Below, in pieces: positions 55,597-63,647 of a DNA stretch of 64,000 nucleotides. The notes beneath the pieces were generated by a model, which worked only from the letters and a program-made list of their open reading frames with translations, ran no database searches and was not told the DNA's origin. The stretch covers positions 620,001 through 684,000 of the forward strand of contig NZ_JACIAY010000001.1 in assembly GCF_014194975.1 (NCBI RefSeq). The letters are read 5' to 3'. The translations under genes and the position numbers were made by a program. Position 1 is the first letter of the stretch. Every line of letters begins with the position of its first letter. Source of the DNA: Sphingomonas sp. BK580. GTDB taxonomy: Bacteria > Pseudomonadota > Alphaproteobacteria > Sphingomonadales > Sphingomonadaceae.

Positions 55597-56691
55597 ATGT
55601 ACCGGCTGATCGCTCTTCTGATGATCATGTTCGCCGCGACGGCGGCGGCGGCCGCGCCGGATCGGCCGGTTCGCGTCGCGATCGCGCGCCTCACCCACGG
55701 CCATGTCGGCGGACTTCTCGGTCGGCGCGCGATCGGCGACGTCGAGATCGTCGGCATCTATGAGCCCGATCGCGCCGTCGCCACGCGCTACGTGCGCGAG
55801 TATCACCTCGACCCCGCGCTCGTGCACGATCGGCTCGCACCGATGCTGGACGAGGTACGACCCGAGGCGGTGCTAGCGTTCGGATCGGTGGCGGAGCACC
55901 GCGCCGTGGTCGAAGCGGCCGCGCCGCGGCGGATCCACGTCATGGTCGAGAAGCCGCTGAGCTTCGCCGCGGCGGACGCCAAGGCCATGGCGGCTTTGGC
56001 ACGGCGATACGGCGTCCGGCTGCTCACCAACTATGAGACCAGCTGGTATCCCAGCCGTAGCGCGCTCGGTCAGGCGCTCGCCGCCGGCAGCGTCGGCGCG
56101 ATCCGCAAGGTGGTGTTCCGCGACGGTCATTATGGCCCCAAGGAGATCGGCGTCCCGCCCGAGTTCCTCGCCTGGTTGGTCGACCCGAGCGCCAACGGGG
56201 GCGGCGCCATCGTCGATTTCGGTTGCTACGGCGCCAATCTGATGACCTGGCTGATGCAGGGCAAGCCGCCGATCAGCGTCACCGCGGTAACGCAGCGGCT
56301 CAAGAGCGACCCGGTCTACGCGCGAGTCGACGACGAGGCGACGATCGTGCTGACCTACCCCGACGCCACGGCTGTCCTGCAGGCCTCGTGGAACTGGCCC
56401 GACCATCGCAAGGACATTCAGCTGTTCGGGGAGACAGGCGTGCTGTCGACGCCCGACGGGAAGACACTGGTGCTGCGGCGCCGCGGTGAGTCGACGGATC
56501 GCGTGCTCGCGACGCCGGCACGCGCGTTCACCGACCCGTTCGCCTTCCTCGCCTCCGCCGTCCGCGGGCGCGCCAAGGTGGACGAGACGGACCCCACGTC
56601 GCTCGACAACGCGCTCGTTGTGGCGCGCATCCTTGATGCCGCGCGTCGCTCGGCGAAGACCGGACGGACCATAACCCTGGATCAGGAGTAA
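55597..56691 (+). CDS. Exported Gfo/Idh/MocA-family oxidoreductase
   Basis: This 364-residue protein starts with a signal peptide (ALLMIMFAATAAAAAP) and then the Rossmann strand VRVAIARLTHGHVGGLLG, which replaces the usual GxGxxG loop. The signature EKP of the family is in HVMVEKPLSFAAADAKAMAA. The C-terminal domain contains GGGAIVDFGCYGANLMTWLM. An exported family member with a divergent nucleotide loop may hold its NAD(P) permanently, as in glucose-fructose oxidoreductase or GH109 enzymes. ATG 55597 follows GGAGG. The substrate is unknown. Confidence 0.87.
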   Translation: MYRLIALLMIMFAATAAAAAPDRPVRVAIARLTHGHVGGLLGRRAIGDVEIVGIYEPDRAVATRYVREYHLDPALVHDRLAPMLDEVRPEAVLAFGSVAEHRAVVEAAAPRRIHVMVEKPLSFAAADAKAMAALARRYGVRLLTNYETSWYPSRSALGQALAAGSVGAIRKVVFRDGHYGPKEIGVPPEFLAWLVDPSANGGGAIVDFGCYGANLMTWLMQGKPPISVTAVTQRLKSDPVYARVDDEATIVLTYPDATAVLQASWNWPDHRKDIQLFGETGVLSTPDGKTLVLRRRGESTDRVLATPARAFTDPFAFLASAVRGRAKVDETDPTSLDNALVVARILDAARRSAKTGRTITLDQE

Positions 56692-56697
56692 CGTCGC

Positions 56698-57012
56698 TCA
56701 GACGTCGCCGACCCGAGCACGCCCGTCCGGCCGCCAGGCCTCGGAAGCCCTCGGCGGCATCGACAGCACAGACGCGAGGCGCACGAGATGCGATCGCTTC
56801 GATCCGGTCTTGTCGTACGCGCGCGGTAAGTGCGTCTTGATCGTGCTCGGACCGACACCGATGGCCTCAGCCGCCTCGGCCACGGTCTGACCGGACGCGA
56901 TCTGTCGAGAAGATGGAGCCTCGGCCGGAGTTAGATCATATCGACCTGAAGAGCACACCCGAAACGTTGGACAAGGTGCGCACGGGGACGGGTGTCCGCT
57001 CCCAAGCGTCAC
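56698..57012 (-). pseudogene. Remnant of a LuxR-type helix-turn-helix protein
   Basis: The frame encodes YDLTPAEAPSSRQIASGQTV, AEAAEAIGVGPSTIKTHLPR and TGSKRSHLVRLASVLS, a LuxR/FixJ-type DNA-binding domain complete from the LTPAE to the last helix. There is no sensor or receiver domain, and the N terminus before the motif looks non-coding. In a second frame just upstream, FRSI can be joined to YDLTP by a one-base shift, which would fit a frameshifted relic. It could still be a short functional regulator. Confidence 0.55.
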
Positions 57013-57054
57013 GGTTCATGATCGTGGACGCGAACGCCTCATGCCCGCAATCTT

Positions 57055-57214
57055 GAACCGAAGCCGGCCTGATCGGTTTCCTCACAATTAACAACTACGG
57101 CTTGTTGCAAAAAGACAACGGGTTACCCTTAGGTGTCAAGTACAGCGGCGAATGGATGTGGATTCGCCCGATCCTGTATAAGTATCAGCCATACGTCTTG
57201 GTAGATCCGCCTTA
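57055..57214 (+). other. AT-rich open-frame fragment of unknown origin
   Basis: Between a TGA and the TAA at 57214 lies a frame encoding LIGFLTINNYGLLQKDNGLP and GEWMWIRPILYKYQPYVLVD. Its base and codon use (AAT, TTG, TTA, AAA) are unlike the GC-rich surroundings. It has no start codon, so it is probably the end of a foreign gene cut off by deletion. I recognise no family. Confidence 0.35.
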
Positions 57215-57298
57215 AAAGACTCAACGTGCTGCGGCTACGCTCCTTGTTATACCCGCTACCGACGAAGCGCCTGCATACGCCCCATTTCCTCGAACCGG

Positions 57299-58234
57299 CT
57301 AAGATACGCGCGCGTGAAGCGCGTGTGCCGGCGCCCCGATCGACGCAGCGCGCGCGACGAGGCTTGCGGCCATGAAGGTCGTGTCTTTAGCCATGAAACG
57401 GCGCGGCGTGGTGCCGAGGAAGCTGTTTGCATCTCGCAGGAAGTGCGAGGCGTCATGGTAGCTGCTGTCGATCCGATCGTAGCTCTGCATCCCGCTCGAC
57501 GACAGCAGGCCTATGAACGAGCGGAGGAAGCGTGCGCGCCGAAGCAGCAGCTTGGGCGGCATCCCAAACGCATACGAAGCGACCCGGCGTAGCGTTGCCG
57601 CGGAGACAGCAAGCCGGTCCGCGGCGTCGGCGATCTCGATTACGCCATCCACAAGCATCAGTTCCGTGAAGCGTCTCACGATATCGTCGTAACGGTGCTC
57701 ACGAGCGAACAGCGGTGCTAAAACCGCGTCCAACGTTGGGGCGATATCCTTCTCATCGGTGAGCGCAAGAAGATCGTCCAGAAGCCGCGCGGAGAGTACC
57801 GCGCTCGCACCTTCCCGCAGCGGCACCACCCGGTTATGGATTGCACTAGCGGATCCTGAGACCAGGCGGATCCAACCTAGCGCGGTCAGGCCAACGCCGA
57901 CCTGGATACCGCCATGAGTAGTCGCGCGAAAGGCGCGGCTCGTTGGTCCGTATAGACTGACGATATCCACATCGAACCGGTGCCGTCGAAGCGCGATCGT
58001 CACCGGTCCCGCGTCGAGTAGCACGCAGATCATCGGCGGCGCCGGCAGGAACCAATTGATCATCTCAGCGCGGTCGCATGCCGCGTAGGTGGCGTAGCCG
58101 CTCACGGACTCGCGTAAACCGGCTGCGGGTAGGTCATAGCGTATTGCGAGGCCGTCCGGCATCGCAAACGCTTCTGAGGGTACACCAATCCGGTTCGTGC
58201 CGCCGCGAAGGTCTTCGGTTCTCATCCAGGCCAA
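57299..58234 (-). CDS. AraC-family regulator
   Basis: This 311-residue protein has a C-terminal AraC double helix-turn-helix: ADAADRLAVSAATLRRVASY, FGMPPKLLLRRARFLRSF, then YDRIDSSYHDASHFLRDANS and FLGTTPRRFM. The N-terminal part carries a beta-rich segment like effector-binding cupins (MICVLLDAGPVTIALRRHR). ATG 58234 or 58225 could start it. No neighbouring target is obvious. It is embedded in a region with several broken genes but is itself intact. Confidence 0.88.
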   Translation of the reverse strand: MAWMRTEDLRGGTNRIGVPSEAFAMPDGLAIRYDLPAAGLRESVSGYATYAACDRAEMINWFLPAPPMICVLLDAGPVTIALRRHRFDVDIVSLYGPTSRAFRATTHGGIQVGVGLTALGWIRLVSGSASAIHNRVVPLREGASAVLSARLLDDLLALTDEKDIAPTLDAVLAPLFAREHRYDDIVRRFTELMLVDGVIEIADAADRLAVSAATLRRVASYAFGMPPKLLLRRARFLRSFIGLLSSSGMQSYDRIDSSYHDASHFLRDANSFLGTTPRRFMAKDTTFMAASLVARAASIGAPAHALHARVS

Positions 58235-58721
58235 ATTCCAACGTGGACACCTGGACTAAGCGGCGCCGATCGCGGCAGTGCCCGCTGCGTTAACCTGCGG
58301 CAAGGCTCTTGGCTGCCGCCCCGGTGAGCCATCTCACTTCAGCCTGCCGCCTGATTGTCTCGATCTTGGACGCCCGTGCGCGTTGCGGGTCGGGCTGCAA
58401 GCCTCCAGCTCAGTGGATGGCGTTCTCTCTCTGACCAGATTCTACCCCAGGCGGTCGAACTTGAACGCCCGTGGATGATCGATGCGATCTCATCCCAACT
58501 CCGCGGGATGCCTCGCTCGTTCACGAACGCCCGATCCACTACGACCTTCGGTGACGTGGGTATCACTGCATCTGATCTGCGGCAATTGTCGGGGCGGCGG
58601 CTGGCGCCACGCCATCGGTGAGCTGGGTAGCTGCTAGCAGGAAGCTTGCCTTCATCTGCTGGCGCCGCTTCCCCGACGTCGAGCCTATGCAGCAAGCGAA
58701 CGGGGTAGAAACTCGCCGAAG
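58235..58721. other. Region between AraC gene and disrupted ArsR gene
   Basis: These 487 bp hold no recognised gene. A minus-strand frame (58339-58785) encodes a stretch around AFVNERGIPRSWDEIAS whose origin I cannot tell. The stretch looks like decayed coding sequence or plain intergenic DNA. Confidence 0.4.
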
Positions 58722-59012
58722 TCCGGCCAGGAAATTCTGGCTTACCTCGCTCACGCTGAGTTGAGCGCGGGCGAGATCGCGTCACGGTTCGAGATGTCCA
58801 AGCCCGCCGTGTCGCAGCACCTGTCCGTGCTGGAGAACGCCGGGCTAGTGGCCAGTGAGAAGCGTGGTCAGTTTGTGTTTTACAGGCTGGTGGCGGACAA
58901 TCTTGCCAACACGCTCAACGCCTATGTCCAGGAGGTCTGCCCCGTGTCGCGCCCGCTCAAGGCGGAAAGTGCCGGTTTAGCGCGCCGGGAGACCGGCTCT
59001 GACGCCGCCTGA
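58722..59012 (+). pseudogene. ArsR-family regulator with disrupted 5' end
   Basis: The frame reads QEILAYLAHAELSAGEIA, then FEMSKPAVSQHLSVLENAGL, VASEKRGQFVFYRLVADNLA and NTLNAYVQEVCPVSRPLKAE, a clear ArsR/SmtB winged helix lacking the usual N-terminal helix. In the preceding frame KLAEVR can be joined to QEIL if one C near 58726-58728 is removed, which suggests a 1-base insertion. A TAG also lies upstream in that frame. No in-frame ATG precedes the match. A shortened protein could start at TTG 58761. It is probably broken, though a sequencing error is possible. Confidence 0.6.
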
Positions 59013-59155
59013 TAGCAACGCGACACAACAGCGGCCACTTCAAGGTCACTGCCCGCCTTCCAGCTCCGGCCACTATTCATCTTCCGAACGCCTCCATCCG
59101 CGCGTCCCAGCAGCCTTCGCCGAGTGACAAAAAGGCGACTACCGCGTCATCGAAC

Positions 59156-59362
59156 TTATTTCACGAACGCACGAAGATCGGCCAGCAGCAGATCGGGCTG
59201 TTCGAATGCCGCGACATGGCCGCCACGCTCCATGTCCGTCCAGGACCCGTCCTGTAGCTGTGTGCGGCGAGCGAGCGCGGCGGAAGTGGGAAGTCCGGAC
59301 CGGGGAAGGCCGCGATCTCTGTGGGAACGGTGACGCGCGAACCGGCCGGGAAGACGTGAGAG
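59156..59362 (-). pseudogene. C-terminal remnant of an epoxide hydrolase (copy 2, frameshifted)
   Basis: On the minus strand one frame reads HVFPAGSRVTVPTEIAAFPG and PPRSLAAHSYRTGP. A second frame, one base shifted, continues WTDMERGGHVAAFEQPDLLL and ADLRAFVK before TAA at 59156. Joined, they match the C-terminal end of EHN-type epoxide hydrolases (VPTAFAVFP, PPRSW, MPRGGHFAALEQPELL, RAFFR). The frameshift lies near 59245. Together with the fragment at 42045-42344 this makes two truncated copies of the family. Confidence 0.72.
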
Positions 59363-59363
59363 C

Positions 59364-60035
59364 CTACCGGGTAAACAGAAAGCCTACGCCGATGAGAAAA
59401 ATGGTGCCTTCAAGAAAGCCGATCAGCACGTTACCGGCGGCTCGCATGACGCCGACATCGAGCGCGCCCGCGAACCAGCGGATACCCACCAGCCAGTAGT
59501 TCACGACGGCCACCGAGACGAGCCAATGGCCGATCAGACGCGCGGTCGGATGCGGGTCGATGCCGAGACTGGTGCCGATGCTGACGCCGAGCGCGAAGAC
59601 GGCGGCGGGATAGCATTGCTCGTAGAAGGGCTGCTGGAGCGAGGCGCGGTCGAGTTTCACGCCGCGGCGCCGCACCAGACGCGCTGCCAAGAAGAGCGGG
59701 AAAGCGGCGAACACGATCACCCGGAGAACGAGCGCGCTGGCGTTGTCGTTGATCAGGTCAGCGAGTCCATGATGGCTCGCGATGATCTTGTCGGTCTGCC
59801 CCAGCGCCGTGGCGACGGCATGCCCGAGCAGCAATGCCAGCGCGAGGAACAGCGGCGGGCTCAGCACGGCGCCGTAGCGTTCGTCGTCGGGGAGAGCAGC
59901 CTCGCGTTCGATCTCGCGCATGATGCCGATCGGACGGAAGATGGCGCGCCACAGCGTAAGTGGAAAAAAGAGCAGCCAACTCATGACCTCGTAGAGGAGC
60001 TCGTCGAGCGAGTTGAGCCACTTCATGAAGTCCAT
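59364..60035 (-). CDS. Multi-pass membrane protein of unknown function
   Basis: This 223-residue protein has about five hydrophobic segments, for example PPLFLALALLLGHAVATAL, ALVLRVIVFAAFPLFLAARL and VFALGVSIGTSLGI, with the C terminus in FLEGTIFLIGVGFLFTR. The pattern suggests a permease-like or YIP1-like membrane protein, but I cannot assign a family with confidence. ATG 60035 begins MDFMKWLNSLDELLYEVMSW. It is divergent from the L,D-transpeptidase gene with 97 bp between. Confidence 0.75.
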   Translation of the reverse strand: MDFMKWLNSLDELLYEVMSWLLFFPLTLWRAIFRPIGIMREIEREAALPDDERYGAVLSPPLFLALALLLGHAVATALGQTDKIIASHHGLADLINDNASALVLRVIVFAAFPLFLAARLVRRRGVKLDRASLQQPFYEQCYPAAVFALGVSIGTSLGIDPHPTARLIGHWLVSVAVVNYWLVGIRWFAGALDVGVMRAAGNVLIGFLEGTIFLIGVGFLFTR

Positions 60036-60132
60036 GCCTCACACTGAGCGACTGGCCGGTGCGGTGCAATATCTGCTTGCGAATCAGCGCCGGACGCTCT
60101 CACATTGATCGCGATCAAGGGGGAATAGCGAC

Positions 60133-61131
60133 ATGCCATGCCCTGTGTTCAAGGCGATGCTAGCTGGAGCCGCTATCGCGTTCGCGTTCCCGGCCCTTGC
60201 CCAGGGCGCGCTCGCCAGCTCGCCAACCGAGTTCGTCCACATGGCCGAGCGGCTCAAACCCGGCGAGTGGGTGTGGGCGCCGGGTGTCGCGCCCAATGGA
60301 CAGGTCGTCGTCTACGTCGACCTCTCGCGCCAACTGGCGACCGTCTACCGTAACGGCGTCCGGATCGGGGTCAGCTCGGTCTCGTCCGGCAAGCCGGGGC
60401 ACGAGACGCCGACAGGTGTCTTCACGATCCTCCAGAAGGACGCGAAACACCGCTCGAGCAAGTACAACAACGCGCCTATGCCGTTCCAGCAGCGGCTCAC
60501 CTGGGACGGTGTCGCGCTCCACGCCGGCGGGCTGCCCGGCTATCCGGAGAGCCACGGCTGCGTGCACCTGCCGTATGGCTTCTCGCGCGAACTGTTCGGC
60601 ATCACCTCGCTCGGTGCAACGGTCGTGATCAACGGCAACGCCGCGAGCCACGTCCGCAGCACCGAGACGAGCCTGCTCGCACCCGTCGATGCGAAGGGTC
60701 GCCGGGTCGAGCGCACGCTGCTCGACCAGCAGCAGTTCAGCTGGCAACCCGAACGGTCCATGAGTGGTCCGATGACAACCAGCGTCTCCAAGTCGGACCG
60801 GCAGGTGGTCGTGATGCGGGGTGGCGTCGAGATCGGGCGCAGCGTCGCGGCGGTGAACGACGACGATCCCGGCAGCCATGTCATTACGCTGACGAGCGCG
60901 CCTGATGGATCACCGCGCTGGGCATACATCGGCCTCCCCGGACATGGGGATGAGGCAGGACGCCCGCTCGACGAAGGCGTGATCAACCGGCTGCGCTTGC
61001 CGCGTGCCTTCTACGAGCAGGTCCGCGCCGCCCTACGGCCGGGCACGACCATCCTCATCACGCAGTCGCGGGTGGGCTCGAGCGGCGGAGAGCCGCTGAC
61101 CGTGATGGACGCGGTGGTGCCGCAGCCGTGA
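60133..61131 (+). CDS. L,D-transpeptidase (YkuD family), exported
   Basis: This 332-residue protein has a signal peptide (AMLAGAAIAFAFPALAQGA) and a YkuD domain: VYVDLSRQLATVYRNGVRIG, then PTGVFTILQKD, and the active site HAGGLPGYPESHGCVHLP, which contains the catalytic His and Cys (Cys near residue 144). Such enzymes cross-link peptidoglycan or anchor proteins in the periplasm. The C-terminal region beyond the domain (from about 185) is of unknown role. It is followed after 47 bp by another exported-protein gene in the same direction. Confidence 0.92.
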   Translation: MPCPVFKAMLAGAAIAFAFPALAQGALASSPTEFVHMAERLKPGEWVWAPGVAPNGQVVVYVDLSRQLATVYRNGVRIGVSSVSSGKPGHETPTGVFTILQKDAKHRSSKYNNAPMPFQQRLTWDGVALHAGGLPGYPESHGCVHLPYGFSRELFGITSLGATVVINGNAASHVRSTETSLLAPVDAKGRRVERTLLDQQQFSWQPERSMSGPMTTSVSKSDRQVVVMRGGVEIGRSVAAVNDDDPGSHVITLTSAPDGSPRWAYIGLPGHGDEAGRPLDEGVINRLRLPRAFYEQVRAALRPGTTILITQSRVGSSGGEPLTVMDAVVPQP

Positions 61132-61178
61132 CGAGCGAACGCCCGGCCGGAGCCAGGCCGGCAAGCAGGGGAAATGCC

Positions 61179-62042
61179 ATGACGATGACGAACGCCTCGC
61201 CACTCCTCGCCGCCGCGCTGCTGCTACCCGTGATGCCGAGCGCCGCCACGGCGCAGTCGACCGGTCTCGAGGACATGGTCGGCGCCCGTGCAGGACAGGG
61301 CGAGCTGGAGATCCGGCGTCGCGGCTACGTCGATGTGCGCGCAGAGCAAGGCGATGATCGCGCCTATACCAACTGGTGGAACACCGAGCGCCGCCAGTGC
61401 GTCACCATCGCCACGATGGACGGGCGGTACAGCTCGATCCAGCCGACCCTGCCGCCCGACTGCGGCAAGTCCGCGAAGGTTCGTCCGAACGCCAGTTACA
61501 CCGGGCAACCCGCCACCCGGCCGCCTGCCGGCTACGAGCCCGATCGTGGCTACTCGCGCCCACCGGAGCGCCAGCAGGCTGCCCCGAGCTACGTGGGGAA
61601 CGATGCGCCGATGGTTGATGGCCGCAACGTCGACCTCGGCCTGGTCTGCTTCGGCGATGGCAGCAAGGCAGGGATCGCCAGCGGCACGACCTGGACGTGG
61701 AATCGCGACAAGAACCGCTACGACTATGGCCGCTACAACGAGACCACCACGGAGGTGTTCGACGCCTCGCTGATGGTGCAGACGTGGGAAGGCGGCGGTC
61801 GCATCCGCCTGCCCAAGTTGCTCATACCGCCGCTGCACTCGGGCGGCGATAACGGCTGGTGGGACCTCCACGACGTGGTCGAAGGGCCAGACATCATTCG
61901 TGCGAGCTACCGCCTGAACGGGCTCAACAAGCCGACGCTGGTGATCGATCGTCGCACGGGACGCATCACCGTCGACGGCGCTGCCTCGTACAGCTTTCGC
62001 GGTACATGCGACACCATCGGCCACGAGGCGCGGAGATTCTAG
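61179..62042 (+). CDS. Exported protein of unknown function
   Basis: This 287-residue protein has a signal peptide (LLAAALLLPVMPSAATAQ) followed by a short repeat-free region (LEIRRRGYVDVRAEQGDDRA), a proline-rich linker with arginine and tyrosine (PATRPPAGYEPDRGYSRPP) and a C-terminal beta-rich domain with two cysteines. Tyr-Thr-Asn-Trp-Trp (YTNWWN) recalls small secreted proteins of sphingomonads, but no family was recognised. ATG 61179 is chosen because AGGGGAA is correctly spaced before it. It probably forms an operon with the transpeptidase. Confidence 0.75.
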   Translation: MTMTNASPLLAAALLLPVMPSAATAQSTGLEDMVGARAGQGELEIRRRGYVDVRAEQGDDRAYTNWWNTERRQCVTIATMDGRYSSIQPTLPPDCGKSAKVRPNASYTGQPATRPPAGYEPDRGYSRPPERQQAAPSYVGNDAPMVDGRNVDLGLVCFGDGSKAGIASGTTWTWNRDKNRYDYGRYNETTTEVFDASLMVQTWEGGGRIRLPKLLIPPLHSGGDNGWWDLHDVVEGPDIIRASYRLNGLNKPTLVIDRRTGRITVDGAASYSFRGTCDTIGHEARRF

Positions 62043-62614
62043 CGGGCTGCTCGTGGCACCGTCATTATGGGTCGAGCTGGCGCTGTCGACGATCCTCGTG
62101 CTCGCGACCGCGCTCTTCCTGTATGGCCGAGCTCACCGGACCGCGGAGCACCTTCCCAGGCGAACGTCTATCTTGATAGGGGCTAGTACTCAAAGGTTTG
62201 ACCCCGGCGGGCGTGAACACACCGAATGGAACCGCTCTAAGAGACCGCGGCGTCCGCCGCACCACGTCCCGCCCCCCCGGAGGCTCAACCTTTTGACAGC
62301 CTTGTCAGTGACGCGCCTGGCACGTCGTCGACAAAACTTTCGCCGGATCAGGGAGCCGGAACCGGAAACAGAAGCGCTCACGGCGCGCCAACGGTCTTAG
62401 TAGCAGCGAGTCGAGCTATCCACTCAGCCTTCATATCATTTCAGTGCCAACCGCCCGCATCCACAACGACATGTGGGAACACTCGTGGGAACTTAGAGTC
62501 AATCTAAGCAAACAACAGAGGTTTATTGCCAATTCTGGCGGCACGGTGGCGGTGATGTCAGTCTGATGCGAACTCGTCTCTACACGATGCACCTCGGCCT
62601 TGGTGGGCGACGGA
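62043..62614. other. Mostly gene-free flank of the IS6-type remnant
   Basis: These 572 bp hold at most the weak small-membrane-protein candidate at 62053-62400. The part from 62400 to 62614 contains no gene and is where the left end of the insertion element should lie. No convincing terminal repeat was found there. Confidence 0.5.
62053..62400 (+). CDS. Possible small membrane protein
   Basis: A GTG at 62053, 10 bp after the preceding stop, begins a frame whose first part is one hydrophobic helix (ELALSTILVLATALFLYG). The remaining 85 residues are arginine and proline rich and look non-coding. If real, the gene may be truncated or only the first 40 codons may be biologically meaningful. Confidence is low. 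Confidence 0.25.
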   Translation: MAPSLWVELALSTILVLATALFLYGRAHRTAEHLPRRTSILIGASTQRFDPGGREHTEWNRSKRPRRPPHHVPPPRRLNLLTALSVTRLARRRQNFRRIREPEPETEALTARQRS

Positions 62615-63334
62615 TCAGCTGGCGAGCGCCTGCCACTCAGCCAGCGCCGCGGAGCGGCGCTGCTTGTAGGTCTGGCGGTCCAAGGAGTGGTGTTCGTGAT
62701 TGAAGTGGTTGTGGACATTCGCGTGTACCGAGGCGAACTTCTGTAACGTTCGCATCTGCCGGAACCGCAACATCGTCCGCTCTCGTCGCCTGAACGGTAG
62801 GTGCGAGTTCTCGACGCGATTGTTGTCCCAGCGCCCCACTTCCTGCTTCTCGCGGGTGCCGAGCCCGGTCAGAGCAGCACCATAAGAGCGCAGACTGTCG
62901 GTGGTGATCGCCTCGGGCGAACCGTTTCGCTTGAGCGCCTTCTCCATCAAAGCGACCGCAGCCTTCTTGTCACGGGTCTTAGTTACGTAGCTCTCGATCA
63001 CCTCGCCCTCATGATCCACCGCTCGCCAAAGGTAGACCATCTCGCCGTCCAGCTTCACGTACACCTCGTCCAGGTGCCAGCATCAATGACGCAAGCCGCG
63101 CATGCGCTTACCCGCTGGCGCCGCACCTCGCCCGCGAACAGCGGACCGAACCTGTTCCACCAAAGCCTCACCGTTTCGTGGCAGATGTCGATCCCGCGCT
63201 CGAACAGCAGGTCTTCGACGTTGCGCATGGAAAGCGGTGAGCGCCCGCACATCAGAATCAACAACCGGATCACCTCCGGTGACGAGTTGAAGCAGCGGAA
63301 CGGGCTAGCTAGCTGGCTTGCGCGGGCGAGGCAT
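62615..63334 (-). pseudogene. IS6-family transposase pseudogene with three lesions
   Basis: Reading the minus strand, MPRPRKPAS, SPFRCFNSSPEVIRLLILM, VEDLLFERGIDICHETVRLW, AGEVRRQRVS, RMRGLRH, WHLDEVYVKLDGEMVYLWRA and RDKKAAVALMEKALKRNG are consecutive pieces of an IS6/IS26-type DDE transposase, ending in RRSAALAEWQALAS. Three lesions interrupt it. A 4-bp tandem duplication (AGCTAGCT at 63306-63313) shifts the frame after codon 9. One base is missing near 63105 between RVS and RMRG. A TGA at 63083-63085 replaces the Trp of the conserved RHWRWHLDE stretch. The element is therefore immobile by itself. Confidence 0.85.
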
Positions 63335-63386
63335 GGCCGTCCCCTACCCCGTCCCTTGCCGCAGGTGCATTAGCTTTGACAGCGCC
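62615..63386 (-). mobile_element. Degenerate IS6-family insertion sequence
   Basis: The element is inferred from the transposase remnant. A possible terminal repeat upstream of the transposase is TTTGACAGCGCC (63375-63386), which reads GGCGCTGTCAAA on the minus strand and resembles IS6-type ends. The matching opposite end was not convincingly located; GGCGGTGATGTCAG near 62550 is a poor candidate. The boundaries given are approximate. Confidence 0.55.
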
Positions 63387-63647
63387 TTCGTTTGTGCTCC
63401 GCTTTGCTCTTGCCGCACGCCATGCGGACCAGAAATCCGGGAACGCCCGGTACGGTGATGTCGACGCCCGAGGAGGCCTCGGCCAGTTAAGACGCGTTCC
63501 GGCACGACCCGTCGGCCGCACGACGCCGATGCTTCCGCGATGGTGCAGGTCTAGTCGAACGCGTCCTAGCAATCCTGACGAGTCGATCCTCTTCGGTTGG
63601 CCACGCTCGATCGATCCTGGAGCTTGCACGAGGCCTCCGTCAATCGG
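63335..63647. other. Region between IS6 remnant and LanC-like gene
   Basis: These 313 bp contain no recognised gene. Open frames on both strands have no family features. The likely terminal repeat of the IS6 element lies at 63375-63386. Confidence 0.5.

Noticed and set aside
58339..58785. A minus frame containing AFVNERGIPRSWDEIAS as a recombinase fragment
   Set aside because: The resemblance to serine recombinases covers a few residues only and the rest has no conserved motif.
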